DNA of 64,000 bases from Streptomyces acidiscabies (lineage in GTDB: Bacteria; Actinomycetota; Actinomycetes; Streptomycetales; Streptomycetaceae). A program made the translations under genes and the position numbers. The stretch lies in the NCBI RefSeq assembly GCF_020010905.1, contig NZ_JAGJBY010000001.1:2376001-2440000 (forward strand), read 5' to 3'. How positions within the stretch are numbered: the first letter of the stretch is position 1; every line of letters begins with the position of its first letter. Shown here piece by piece: positions 42,548 through 51,359 of the stretch. Below the pieces are notes generated by a model, which was not told where the DNA came from, searched no databases, and saw only the letters and a program-made list of their open reading frames with translations.

Positions 42548-43522
42548 CTACCGTGCCGAGAACCCGTACACCGTCTCCGACCGGTACACCTCACCCGGCC
42601 GCAGCACAGTCCCCGGAAACTCCGGCCGGTTCGGCGAGTCAGGGAAGTGCTGGGTCTCCAGCGCGATGCCCTCGCAGGGCGCGAACGGCGCCGAGAGATG
42701 GTCGGCCGTGTAGACCTGGATACCGGGTTCCGTGGTCGCGACCGTGAGGGTCCGCCCCGACGCCGGATCGTGCAGCTCGGCGATCTCCTCCGCCTCCGCC
42801 GTCACCCCCTTGTCCAGCACGAAGTTGTGGTCGTACCCGTCGCCCGCCTTGCGGGACGTACGGAAGTCGAAGCGCGTGCCGGAGACGTCGGCCGGCTCGC
42901 CCGTGGGGATCAGCGTCGCGTCGACCGGCGTGTACCGCGAGGCGGCGACGCGGAGTTCGTGGCCGGTCGCGACGCCGGACCCCGCGAGGTTGAAGTAGCT
43001 GTGGTTCGTGAGGTTCACGACGGTCGGCGCGTCGGTCGTCGCCTCGTACGAGATCCGCAGTCCGCCGGACGCGTCGAGCGCGTACGTCACCGAGACGTCC
43101 AGCCGCCCCGGGAACCCCTCCTCGCCGTCGGGGGAGACGCGGCTGAGGCGCACACCGTACGGACCGACCTCCTCGGCGTCCCACACGACCTTGTCGAACC
43201 CCACCGGCCCCCCGTGCAGCGAGTTCGGCGCGTTGTTGGCCGCCAGCGTGTACTCCCGCCCGTCCAACGCGAACCGCGCCCCCGCGATCCGGTTCGCGTA
43301 CCGCCCGATCAACGCGCCCAGGAACGGCTCCGGATGGCCGAGGTACCCCGCGAGATCGGCGAACCCCAGCACCACATCGCCCGTACGCCCGTCCCGGTCG
43401 GGGACCTCGACGGACTGCACGATCCCGCCGTACGACAGGATCCGCACCCGCGTCCCGGCCCGCTCCAGGGTCCAGCGGTGCACCGGGGTGCCGTCGGAAA
43501 GTGTGCCGAAGTGTTCGCTCAT
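42548..43522 (-). CDS. galM: aldose 1-epimerase (cytoplasmic)
   Basis: The 324-residue mutarotase has SYGGIVQSVEVPDRDG, LIGRYANRIAGARF, NSLHGGPVGFDKVVW, the catalytic His in VNLTNHSYFNLAGSG and the catalytic Glu in IALETQHFPDSPNRP. It lacks a signal peptide, unlike the relative at 23759-24955. It interconverts alpha and beta sugar anomers before further metabolism. It is probably monocistronic and stops before a strong terminator. Confidence 0.88.
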   Translation of the reverse strand: MSEHFGTLSDGTPVHRWTLERAGTRVRILSYGGIVQSVEVPDRDGRTGDVVLGFADLAGYLGHPEPFLGALIGRYANRIAGARFALDGREYTLAANNAPNSLHGGPVGFDKVVWDAEEVGPYGVRLSRVSPDGEEGFPGRLDVSVTYALDASGGLRISYEATTDAPTVVNLTNHSYFNLAGSGVATGHELRVAASRYTPVDATLIPTGEPADVSGTRFDFRTSRKAGDGYDHNFVLDKGVTAEAEEIAELHDPASGRTLTVATTEPGIQVYTADHLSAPFAPCEGIALETQHFPDSPNRPEFPGTVLRPGEVYRSETVYGFSAR

Positions 43523-43567
43523 GAGCGAAACCCTAAGTCACGGCCCAGCCCCCGGAACACGTCCCTT

Positions 43568-44464
43568 TCACGCCTCCGGCGCCGTCACCTTGCCGTACGC
43601 GATCTCCGCCAGCCGAGCCTGCCCGTCCTTGCTCGGATGGAACCAGTCCCACCGGCTCAACTGCTCCGTCCCGAACCGGAAGTCGTACACCGCCCCACCG
43701 TCGAACCGGCACCGCTGATCCTTCGCGCACACCTCCTTCAGCACGGAGTTGTACTCCCGCACCCGCTCCTGCACGGAGTCCCGCCGCGTGACCGCCGCCT
43801 GGTCCTTCGAGGTCGCGTCGGCCAGCATCGACGGACAGATCCCCAGCTTCCAGACGACCTTGCCGAGCGGCTTGGTCAGCCCCTCGGACCACAGCCGCTT
43901 CAGATCGGGCACGCTCGACACGTACACCTGGGACGTCGGCGACACCGACCGCAGCGCGGCCATCGACTGCTCGAACGACGTACGGAACGCCGCGACCGGC
44001 GTCATCGCCTCGACCGTGTCCCGGCACGCGTCGTTCGCCCCCGCCATGACCGTCACCAGCGCCGGCTTCCGCGTCCCCGCCTGCGCCATCTGGCCCGGCA
44101 GATCGGCCATCAGGGCACCGGTCTTGGCGTAGTTCCAGCTGTGCGTCGTCGCCTTCGCGGGCCCCAGCAGGCGTACGGCGAGCGAGTCGACGTCCTCGCT
44201 GTCGCCCGTCGCCCACGACACCTGCGGACAGTCCTGGAGGATCCCGCACGCGTCGAACCCGCGCGTGATGGAGTCCCCGACGGCCGCCAGCGACCCCGGC
44301 CGCGTGTTCCACACCGGAGGCGGCTTCGCCCCCGCGCGGGTCCCCGAAGGAGTCGCGGAGCCCGAAGCGCCCCCGCCCACGACCCCGCCCGTACATCCCG
44401 CCACCGTCAGCGACACCCCCGCCATCACCCCGGCGAACACGCCCCGCCCTCGCGTCGTCCCCAT
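43568..44464 (-). CDS. SGNH/GDSL-family lipoprotein hydrolase
   Basis: The 298-residue protein has a lipobox (LTVAGCTGG) and a Gly/Ser/Thr linker. Its SGNH fold shows block I AAVGDSITRGFDACG with the catalytic Ser, block III VMAGANDACRD and block V WDWFHPSKDGQ with catalytic Asp and His. It is probably an esterase, lipase or acetyl-xylan-esterase-like enzyme anchored outside the membrane. The start at 44464 is set by the signal peptide. Confidence 0.82.
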   Translation of the reverse strand: MGTTRGRGVFAGVMAGVSLTVAGCTGGVVGGGASGSATPSGTRAGAKPPPVWNTRPGSLAAVGDSITRGFDACGILQDCPQVSWATGDSEDVDSLAVRLLGPAKATTHSWNYAKTGALMADLPGQMAQAGTRKPALVTVMAGANDACRDTVEAMTPVAAFRTSFEQSMAALRSVSPTSQVYVSSVPDLKRLWSEGLTKPLGKVVWKLGICPSMLADATSKDQAAVTRRDSVQERVREYNSVLKEVCAKDQRCRFDGGAVYDFRFGTEQLSRWDWFHPSKDGQARLAEIAYGKVTAPEA

Positions 44465-44758
44465 GATCGACTGGTCCCTTCGGCCGTCCGGTCCCTGACC
44501 CCCGTACCCAGTACAACGCACCCGAGTTCCCGGACTGTCTTCAGGACATTTCCTTGCCGACTTCTGACGTGATCCACGGAACGTTCCCCACCCGCACAGG
44601 CGTCCTGCCGAGTGAATGGCGGGCCTTTCGGGGCACCTGGACCGACGGTACGTCACACTCCTCACCCCGTCGCACGGTAGCCTCGCCATCAACGTGGCTG
44701 CCCTGACGCCGCCGCTCAACCAGCCCTGCAAGATGTCCCGCTCTGCCCGGAGGTCCCG
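44465..44758. other. intergenic region without a recognisable gene
   Basis: This 294-bp divergent region separates the SGNH hydrolase and the DUF3145 gene. A TAGCCT at 44678-44683 could be a -10 element, but I see no good -35 and no operator-like repeat. Confidence 0.4.
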
Positions 44759-45253
44759 GTGACGACACGTGGAGTTCTGTACGTGCACTCCGCGCCGCGC
44801 GCGCTGTGCCCGCACGTCGAGTGGGCCATCGCCGGGGTGCTCGGCACGCGCGTCAACCTCGACTGGATCCGCCAGCCCGCCGCGCCCGGAACCTGGCGCT
44901 CCGAGTTCTCCTTCAAGGGCCAGGCCGGTACGGCGTCCAAGCTCGCGTCCGCGCTGCGGGGCTGGCAGATGCTGCGCTTCGAGGTCACGGCCGAACCGTG
45001 CGCGAGCGCCGAGGGCGAGCGCTACAGCTGCACGCCGGACCTGGGCATCTTCCACGCGGTCACCGGCATCCACGGCGACATCCTGATCCCCGAGGACCGG
45101 CTCAGAGCCGCCCTGTTGAGGTCCCAGCGCGGGGAGACCGACATCGAGGCCGAGATCACGAAGCTGCTCGGCAAGCCGTGGGACGACGAGCTGGAGCCGT
45201 TCCGGTACGCCGGTGAGGGCGCGCCGGTGCGGTGGCTGCACCAGGTGGTCTGA
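44759..45253 (+). CDS. DUF3145-family protein
   Basis: The 164-residue soluble protein begins TTRGVLYVHSAPRALCPHVE and includes FSFKGQAGTASKLASAL and a C-terminal WDDELEPFRYAGEG. This family is conserved in actinobacteria beside the fatty-acid synthesis genes; its function is not known to me. The GTG start at 44759 follows GGAGGTCCC. It converges on fabF with a strong terminator between. Confidence 0.82.
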   Translation: MTTRGVLYVHSAPRALCPHVEWAIAGVLGTRVNLDWIRQPAAPGTWRSEFSFKGQAGTASKLASALRGWQMLRFEVTAEPCASAEGERYSCTPDLGIFHAVTGIHGDILIPEDRLRAALLRSQRGETDIEAEITKLLGKPWDDELEPFRYAGEGAPVRWLHQVV

Positions 45254-45292
45254 TCATCACACCGCAAGACCCACCAACCCCCGGACACGCCA

Positions 45293-45325
45293 AAGGGGCC
45301 CGACCTCAGTGAGGTTGGGCCCCTT
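45293..45325. terminator. bidirectional hairpin between DUF3145 and fabF
   Basis: AAGGGGCCCGACCT (45293-45306) pairs with AGGTTGGGCCCCTT (45312-45325) with one wobble and a five-base loop. The A-rich and T-containing flanks suit termination in both directions. Confidence 0.85.
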
Positions 45326-45358
45326 CAGCGTCGTACGGAAGCGTCGTACGGAGCTTTC

Positions 45359-46630
45359 TCAGACCGTCCGGAACGCCAGTACCACGTTGTGCCCACCGAA
45401 CCCGAACGAATCGTTGAGCGCGGCGATACGGCCCTCGACGGGCAACTTGCGGGCCTCGCCGAGGACGACGTCCGCGTTGGCCTCCGCCTCCGGGTCGAGG
45501 TTCTCGACGTTGATGGTCGGCGGCGCGATCCGGTTGTACAGCGCGAGGACGGTCGCGACCGACTCGATCCCACCGGCGCCACCCAGCAGGTGACCGGTCA
45601 TCGACTTGGTCGCGGACACCGCGAAGTGGTCCGCGTGGTCCCCGAACACCTTGCGCAGCGCCTTGAGTTCGGCGATGTCACCGGCCGGAGTGGAGGTCGC
45701 GTGAGCGTTCACGTGCACGATCTCGGCCGGGTCGAGGTCGGTGGAGGCCATCAGGTGGTTGAGCGCGGCGGCGATGCCGCGCCCCTCCGGCTCCGGCTGC
45801 ACGATGTCGTGCGCGTCGGCGGAGATGCCCTGCCCGACGGCCTCGGCGTAGACCCGCGCGCCGCGCTCCGCCGCGTGCTCGGCGGCCTCCAGGACGATCA
45901 CGCCCGCGCCCTCGCCGAGGACGAACCCGTCGCGCGCCTTGTCGTACGGACGGGACGCGCCCTGCGGGTCGTCGTTGTTCTTGGACATCGCCATCATGTT
46001 GCCGAACGCGGCGATCGGCAGCGGGTGGATGGCCGCCTCCGTGCCACCGGCGACGACGACGTCCGCACGGCCGGTGCGGATCATCTCGATCGCGTAGCCG
46101 ATCGCCTCCGCGCCCGAGGCGCAGGCGGAGACCGGCGTGTGGACACCGGCGCGGGCACCGACGTACAGGCCGACGTTGGCCGCGGGGCCGTTCGGCATGA
46201 GCATGGGGACGGTGTGCGGGGAGACCCGGCGTACGCCCTTCTCCTTCAGCACGTCGTGCTGGTCGAGCAGCGTCGTCACCCCGCCGATGCCGGAGGCGAT
46301 GACCGCGCCCAGCCGGTCGGGGTTGACGGAGGTGTCCTCACCGGCGCGGGCGGTGAAGCCGGCGTCGGCCCACGCCTCCTGCGCGGCGATCAGCGCGAAC
46401 TGCGCCGAGCGGTCGAGTTTGCGGGCCTGCGGGCGGGGGAGCACCTCGGAGGGGTCCACCGCGACGGGGGCCGCGATCCTGACGGCCTGGTCGGCCGCCC
46501 AGTCCTGGGTCAGCGCCTTGGCGCCGGACCTGCCGGCGATCAGACCTTCCCAGGTCGAGGCTGCGTCGCCACCCAGCGGTGTGGTTGCGCCGATACCGGT
46601 GACGACCACGGTGCGATTGGTCGAGTTCAC
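45359..46630 (-). CDS. fabF: beta-ketoacyl-ACP synthase II
   Basis: This 423-residue condensing enzyme has the nucleophilic Cys in VSACASGAEAIG, His in NAHATSTPAGD and His in SMTGHLLGGAGG. It elongates acyl-ACP with malonyl-ACP in type II fatty-acid synthesis. It is the last gene of fabD-fabH-acpP-fabF. The GTG start at 46630 follows GGAGAGA. A small hairpin in the acpP-fabF gap may lower its expression relative to acpP. Confidence 0.95.
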   Translation of the reverse strand: MNSTNRTVVVTGIGATTPLGGDAASTWEGLIAGRSGAKALTQDWAADQAVRIAAPVAVDPSEVLPRPQARKLDRSAQFALIAAQEAWADAGFTARAGEDTSVNPDRLGAVIASGIGGVTTLLDQHDVLKEKGVRRVSPHTVPMLMPNGPAANVGLYVGARAGVHTPVSACASGAEAIGYAIEMIRTGRADVVVAGGTEAAIHPLPIAAFGNMMAMSKNNDDPQGASRPYDKARDGFVLGEGAGVIVLEAAEHAAERGARVYAEAVGQGISADAHDIVQPEPEGRGIAAALNHLMASTDLDPAEIVHVNAHATSTPAGDIAELKALRKVFGDHADHFAVSATKSMTGHLLGGAGGIESVATVLALYNRIAPPTINVENLDPEAEANADVVLGEARKLPVEGRIAALNDSFGFGGHNVVLAFRTV

Positions 46631-46669
46631 GGGAATTCTCTCTCCTACGGAATTTCGAGGATGAAACGG

Positions 46670-46687
46670 CGCCACCGCCGGGTGGCG
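46670..46687 (-). other. small hairpin in the acpP-fabF gap
   Basis: CGCCACC (46670-46676) and GGTGGCG (46681-46687) pair around a four-base loop. A second CCAGGG/CCCTGG pairing overlaps the acpP stop. Either could act as an attenuator or RNA stabiliser. Confidence 0.4.
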
Positions 46688-46723
46688 GGGCAATCACCCC
46701 ACAGGCTCAGAGCCCAGGGAGGG

Positions 46724-46972
46724 TCAGCCCTGGTTCTTGAGGATGTAGTCGGTCGCGTCGCCGACGGTCTTGAGGTTCTTGACGTCCTCGTCCGGGATCT
46801 TGACGTCGAAGCGCTCTTCGGCGGCGACGACGACCTCGACCATGGACAGCGAGTCGACGTCCAGGTCGTCGGTGAAGGACTTGTCCAGCTGGACGTCCTC
46901 AACCGGGATGCCGGCGATCTCGTTCACGATCTCCGCGAGACCTTCGACGATCTCTTCCTGAGTGGCGGCCAT
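46724..46972 (-). CDS. acpP: acyl carrier protein
   Basis: The 82-residue acidic protein has the phosphopantetheine attachment Ser in LDVDSLSMVEVV. It carries acyl chains between the FabD, FabH and FabF enzymes encoded around it. It lies 87 bp after fabH and 93 bp before fabF. Confidence 0.96.
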   Translation of the reverse strand: MAATQEEIVEGLAEIVNEIAGIPVEDVQLDKSFTDDLDVDSLSMVEVVVAAEERFDVKIPDEDVKNLKTVGDATDYILKNQG

Positions 46973-47059
46973 GGTGGCGCTCCTTCTTTTTCTTTCCAGA
47001 GGGTTGGCTGTGCTGCTGACCGCGCCGGGTGCGGGATTGCGTGATCCGGCAACGGGTGC

Positions 47060-48061
47060 CTAGGGGAGGGTAACGACCGTCGCCGCGTACACGAGACCCG
47101 CCCCGAAACCGATGACGAGCGCCGTGTCGCCGCTCTTCGCCTCCCCGGTCGCCAGAAGCCGCTCCATAGCGAGCGGGATCGAGGCGGCCGAGGTGTTGCC
47201 GGTGGTGCGTACGTCACGCGCGACCGTGACGTGCTCCGGCAGCTTCAGCGTCTTCACCATCGAGTCGATGATCCGCTCGTTGGCCTGGTGGGGAATGAAG
47301 ACGTCGAGCTCGCTCGCGGTGATGCCGGCCGCGTCCAGCGCCTGCTGGGCGACCTTGGCCATCTCGAAGACGGCCCAGCGGAAGACCGCCTGACCCTCCT
47401 GCGTGATGGCGGGGAACTTGTCGACGACGCCGTCGCGGTAGTCCGTCCACGGCACCGTCTGCCGGATCGTCTCGGACTTGTCGCCCTCCGAGCCCCACAC
47501 CGTCGGGCCGATCGCCGGCTCCTTCGAGGGGCCGACGACGACGGCTCCGGCGCCGTCACCGAACAGGAAGGCGGTCGCCCGGTCCTCCAGGTCGGTCAGG
47601 TCGGAGAGCCGCTCCACGCCGATGACCAGCACGTACTCGGCGCTGCCGTCGACGATCATGCCCTTGGCGAGGGTGAGGCCGTAGCCGAAGCCCGCGCAGC
47701 CCGCCGAGATGTCGAACGCGGCGGCCTTGTTCGTCCCCAGCTTGTCGGCGATCTCCGTCGCGACGGCCGGGGTCTGCTTGAAGTGCGAGACGGTCGAGAC
47801 GACCACCGCGCCGATCTGCCCGGCGGTGATGCCCGCGTCCGCGATCGCCTTGCCGGACGCCTCCACCGACATGGCGGCGACGGTCTCCTCGTCGTTCGCC
47901 CAGTGCCGCGTCTCGATGCCGGAACGCGACCGGATCCATTCGTCGGACGAGTCGATCGTCTCCAGGATGACCTCGTTCGGTACGACACGGGTCGGGCGGT
48001 AGCCGCCCACACCGAGGATGCGCGCGTACGGATGACCCTTTCCGGGCTTGATCTTCGCCAT
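47060..48061 (-). CDS. fabH: beta-ketoacyl-ACP synthase III
   Basis: The 333-residue enzyme has the catalytic Cys in SAGCAGFGYGL, His in FIPHQANERI and Asn in TTGNTSAASIP. It starts fatty-acid synthesis by condensing acyl-CoA with malonyl-ACP and so sets the branched or straight starter. It lies 12 bp after fabD in the conserved operon. Confidence 0.96.
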   Translation of the reverse strand: MAKIKPGKGHPYARILGVGGYRPTRVVPNEVILETIDSSDEWIRSRSGIETRHWANDEETVAAMSVEASGKAIADAGITAGQIGAVVVSTVSHFKQTPAVATEIADKLGTNKAAAFDISAGCAGFGYGLTLAKGMIVDGSAEYVLVIGVERLSDLTDLEDRATAFLFGDGAGAVVVGPSKEPAIGPTVWGSEGDKSETIRQTVPWTDYRDGVVDKFPAITQEGQAVFRWAVFEMAKVAQQALDAAGITASELDVFIPHQANERIIDSMVKTLKLPEHVTVARDVRTTGNTSAASIPLAMERLLATGEAKSGDTALVIGFGAGLVYAATVVTLP

Positions 48062-48073
48062 CGGGATCTCCTC

Positions 48074-48994
48074 TCAGGCGCCGTGTTCCGCGATCAGCTC
48101 GCGGGCCGCGTCGAGGTCGTCGGGGGTCTTCAGGGCCAGTCTCGGGACGTCGGGCAGGGCACGCTTGGCGAGGCCGGTCAGAGTGCCGCCGGGGGCGGCC
48201 TCGATGATCGCGGTGGCGCCCAGCTCCTTGAACGTCTCCATGCACAGGTCCCAGCGGACCGGGTTCGCGACCTGGCCGACGAGGCGTTCCAGCACCTCGG
48301 CGCCGGTCGCGACCGCCTTGCCGTCCTTGTTGGAGACGTACGCGACCGTGGGGTCGGCCGGGGTGAGGGCCTGTGCCGCCTCGGCGAGCTTCTCGACGGC
48401 CGGGCTCATGTGGTGGGTGTGGAACGCGCCCGCCACCTTCAGCGCCACGACCTTCCGTACGCCCTCCGGCTTGTCCGCGATCAGCGCCGCGATCTGCTCG
48501 GCCGTACCGGCCGCCACGATCTGGCCCGCGCCGTTGATGTTCGCCGGGGTCAGTCCCAGCTTCTCCAGGTGCGGGAGGGTGATCTCGGGCTCGCCGCCGA
48601 GCAGCGCCGCCATGCCGGTCTCGGTGACGGCGGCGGCCTCGGCCATCGCCAGACCGCGCTTACGGACGAGGGACAGCGCGTCCTCGGGGGTCAGGACACC
48701 CGCCCACGTGGCGGCGGTCAGCTCACCGACGCTGTGCCCGGCGACCGCGCCCGGCGTGATGGCACCGAGTGCCGCGCCGGAGACGATCCCGGCCGCGACC
48801 AGCAGCGGCTGGGCGACGGCGGTGTCACGGATCTCGTCCGCGTCGGCGTTCGTGCCGTAGTGCACCAGGTCGAGCCCGATGACCTCGGACCAGGCGGAGA
48901 GCTGGTCGGAGACACCGGGGAGTTCGAGCCAGGGGGTCAGGAAGCCGGGCGTCTGGGCGCCCTGGCCGGGAGCGACGAGTACGAGCACTCTCAC
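48074..48994 (-). CDS. fabD: malonyl-CoA:ACP malonyltransferase
   Basis: The 306-residue acyltransferase has the N-terminal VLVAPGQGAQTPGF, the catalytic Ser in VAGHSVGELTAA and the His in GAFHTHHMSPA. It loads malonate from CoA onto AcpP. Two GTG starts, 48994 and 48988, are both plausible. It is the first gene of the FAS II operon; a candidate FasR site lies 61-81 bp upstream. Confidence 0.95.
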   Translation of the reverse strand: MRVLVLVAPGQGAQTPGFLTPWLELPGVSDQLSAWSEVIGLDLVHYGTNADADEIRDTAVAQPLLVAAGIVSGAALGAITPGAVAGHSVGELTAATWAGVLTPEDALSLVRKRGLAMAEAAAVTETGMAALLGGEPEITLPHLEKLGLTPANINGAGQIVAAGTAEQIAALIADKPEGVRKVVALKVAGAFHTHHMSPAVEKLAEAAQALTPADPTVAYVSNKDGKAVATGAEVLERLVGQVANPVRWDLCMETFKELGATAIIEAAPGGTLTGLAKRALPDVPRLALKTPDDLDAARELIAEHGA

Positions 48995-49054
48995 ACTCTC
49001 TCTTGGGGACGGGCACGGCCGCCCGTGGTGACAGGGACGAAGAACAGCAGGGGG

Positions 49055-49075
49055 TTTTGTGGAGCCCCGACAAAA
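49055..49075 (-). promoter_or_regulatory. candidate FasR operator upstream of fabD
   Basis: TTTTGT (49055-49060), nine bases, then ACAAAA (49070-49075) form a perfect inverted repeat in the fasR-fabD gap. FasR is known to activate the fab promoter in S. coelicolor. Equating this repeat with its site is inference from position and symmetry. Confidence 0.5.
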
Positions 49076-49077
49076 GC

Positions 49078-50298
49078 CTAGGTCTGGGGATCTCCGTCGG
49101 CCAGGCGCCCCAGGATCAGCGCGATCCGCAGAGTAAAGGCCGAGCGTACATCGGAGGGTGACCATCCGGTGACGTCAGTCACACGTCGCAGCCGGTAGCG
49201 CACGGTGTTCGGATGGACGAAGAGCATCCGGGCGGCGCCTTCGAGACTGCTGGCCTGTTCGAGATATACGGAGAGTGTCTCCAGGAGTGCGGAACCGGCC
49301 TCTTCGAGCGGTCTGTAGATCTCCTCCACCAACTGACCGCGCGCGGTGGGATCGCCCGCCATCGCGCGTTCCGGAAGCAAATCGTCCGCCAGCACCGGCC
49401 GGGGAGCGTCCTGCCAGGCCAGACACGCCTTGAGCCCGGCCGCCGCCGCCTGCGCGGAGCGGGTCGCCGTCTGGAGGTCCGGTACGACGGGCCCTGCGAC
49501 CACCGGGCCCGCGGCGAACGGGCCGATCAGCGACTTGGCGACCGCGAGCGGGTTGTCGCTGCCGCCCGCGATGACGACGAGCCGGGTGCCCAACACGCCG
49601 GTCAAGACCTGGAGTTTGGAGTGCCGGGAAGCGCGGCGGATCGCCTCCACGGTCAGCTCGGAGTCACCGTCCGGGGCCTTGCCCAGAACGACGCACACGT
49701 GCTCCGGGGAGTTCCAGCCCAGCGCGGCGGCCCTGCTCACCGCCCCCTCGTCGGCCTCGCCGCTCAGCACCGCGTTCACCACGAGCGACTCCAGGCGCGC
49801 GTCCCAGGCACCCCGTGCCTCGGCGGCCTGCGCGTACACCTGCGCGGTCGCGAACGCGATCTCCCGGGCGTACACCAGCAGCGCCTCCCTGAGCACCGCC
49901 TCGTCGCCCGGCGCGGCCACCTCGTCGATCGCCGACTCCATGACCTCGATCGTCGTGCGGACCATCTCGACGGTCTGCCGCAGCGTGATCGCCCGCGTCA
50001 GCTCCCTCGGCGCGGTCCCGAAGACGTCCGTCGAGATCGCCTGCGGGGCGTCCGGCTGCCGGAACCACTCGGTGAACGCCGCGATGCCCGCCTGCGCGAC
50101 CAGGCCGATCCAGGAACGGTTCTCCGGGGGCATCGCCCGGTACCACGACAGGCTCTCGTCCATCCGCGCGATGGCCTGCACGGCCAGCGATCCGGACGAC
50201 CTCTCCAGCCGCTTCAACGTGGCGAGGTGCGGGTGGGCCGGGGCGGCGGGGGGCGGGGGGGTGGATCTGGGTTCGGGCACGATCCAAGGGTGCCTCAT
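49078..50298 (-). CDS. fasR: PucR-type transcriptional activator of fatty-acid synthesis
   Basis: The 406-residue regulator has the N-terminal block LATLKRLERSSGSLAVQAIARM, a central GGDEF-like/PucR middle part, and a C-terminal PucR helix-turn-helix with ARMLFVHPNTVRYRLRRVTDVTGW. Immediately upstream of fabD in the same orientation, it corresponds to the FasR activator of S. coelicolor. The ATG at 50298 gives a Pro-rich N-terminus; a later start is possible. Confidence 0.88.
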   Translation of the reverse strand: MRHPWIVPEPRSTPPPPAAPAHPHLATLKRLERSSGSLAVQAIARMDESLSWYRAMPPENRSWIGLVAQAGIAAFTEWFRQPDAPQAISTDVFGTAPRELTRAITLRQTVEMVRTTIEVMESAIDEVAAPGDEAVLREALLVYAREIAFATAQVYAQAAEARGAWDARLESLVVNAVLSGEADEGAVSRAAALGWNSPEHVCVVLGKAPDGDSELTVEAIRRASRHSKLQVLTGVLGTRLVVIAGGSDNPLAVAKSLIGPFAAGPVVAGPVVPDLQTATRSAQAAAAGLKACLAWQDAPRPVLADDLLPERAMAGDPTARGQLVEEIYRPLEEAGSALLETLSVYLEQASSLEGAARMLFVHPNTVRYRLRRVTDVTGWSPSDVRSAFTLRIALILGRLADGDPQT

Positions 50299-50693
50299 CC
50301 GGGCGGGGTGGTGCGGCGGGGGGCGGGGGGTCTGTCCGGATGCGGGTGGTGGGGGTGCCGGGCCGGAGGGGGCGCAGGGATGGGGGTGGTGCGGGGCTAG
50401 GGGTGGTGCGGGGCTGGGGTGCCTGGTCGGACGGGGCGTGAGAGGGGGTGTGCTGTCGGGTGGGGTGGGGCGGGGCGGGGTGTGGGGATGGGGGCGCGAG
50501 ACCGAGGTGCCGGGCTGGACGGGGCGTGGGCGTCGGGGCGGTGCGAGGCGGGGCGTGGGGGTTGGGGCGGGGCGAGGGCCGGGGCGTGGGGGCGCGGCGG
50601 TGTGAGGCTGCGGCGCCTGATCCGTACGGCTGGGTCCGTGTCGGCCGGAGTGCGCGGGCGCGCGGCGGGCCCCGTGGCGGATACCTTGGTGCG
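50299..50693 (+). repeat. G-tract-rich divergent intergenic region
   Basis: This roughly 395-bp gap between fasR and the pirin gene holds no gene. The plus strand is dominated by runs of three to six G separated by one to four bases, for example GGGGTGGGGCGGGGCGGGG, with repeats of GGGGCGTGGG. Such sequence could form G-quadruplexes in the DNA or in a pirin leader RNA. Confidence 0.6.
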
Positions 50694-50696
50694 GTG

Positions 50697-51359
50697 ATGG
50701 ACGTGCGGCGCGGGGACGCGCGCTATCGGGGCGGGGATGCCGGGCAGGGCATCGAGACTTTGCACTCTTTTTCCTTCGGCCCCCACTACGACCCCGACAA
50801 CCTCCGCTTCGGCGCCCTCATCGCCTGCAACGAGGAACGGCTCGCCCCCGGCGCCGGCTTCGACGAACACCCCCACTCCCACACCGAGATCGTCACCTGG
50901 GTCGTCTCCGGCGAACTCACCCACCGCGACTCCGCCGGCCACGAGACGGTCGTCCGGCCCGGCGACGTCCAGTGCCTCTCCTCGGCGGCCGGCGTCCGCC
51001 ACGTCGAACGCAACGCCGGGGACGTGCCGTTGGTCTTCCTCCAGATGTGGCTGGCCCCCCTCGACCCCGGCGGCGACCCCTCGTACGAGATCGTCCGGGG
51101 CATCGCCGACTCGACGCCGTACGCCGTTCCCCGCGCGGCGGCGATGCTGCACGTACGCCGCCTGTCCACCGCCGGTGAACGGATCGCCGTCCCCCACACG
51201 GGACTTGGGTACGTCCATGTCGTACGCGGCGAAGTCCGCCTCGCGGAGACGGAGTTGACAGCCGGCGACGCTCTGCGGCTGTCCGCCGAGGGGGAGTTGG
51301 AGCTGGTCGCGGTGGGCGGCGGCGCCGAGGTGCTGATGTGGGAGATGGACGCGGCCTAG
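50697..51359 (+). CDS. pirin-family protein
   Basis: The 220-residue bicupin has SFSFGPHYDPDNLRFGAL and the metal-binding DEHPHSHTEIVTWV, followed by QCLSSAAGVRHVERN. Pirins bind Fe and have been reported as quercetinases or redox cofactors; the role here is unknown. ATG 50697 is used, with a GTG immediately before it. Its stop overlaps that of the convergent kinase gene (CTAG). Confidence 0.85.
   Translation: MDVRRGDARYRGGDAGQGIETLHSFSFGPHYDPDNLRFGALIACNEERLAPGAGFDEHPHSHTEIVTWVVSGELTHRDSAGHETVVRPGDVQCLSSAAGVRHVERNAGDVPLVFLQMWLAPLDPGGDPSYEIVRGIADSTPYAVPRAAAMLHVRRLSTAGERIAVPHTGLGYVHVVRGEVRLAETELTAGDALRLSAEGELELVAVGGGAEVLMWEMDAA

Noticed and set aside
42452..44572. 706-codon plus-strand ORF
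   Set aside because: It is antisense to galM and the SGNH hydrolase, both of which show clear catalytic motifs; its Arg/Pro-rich translation is typical of shadow frames in high-GC DNA.
45359..50298. Condensing enzymes as part of a secondary-metabolite PKS cluster
   Set aside because: fasR-fabD-fabH-acpP-fabF in this order is the housekeeping fatty-acid operon; no ketoreductase/cyclase pair or chain-length factor is present.
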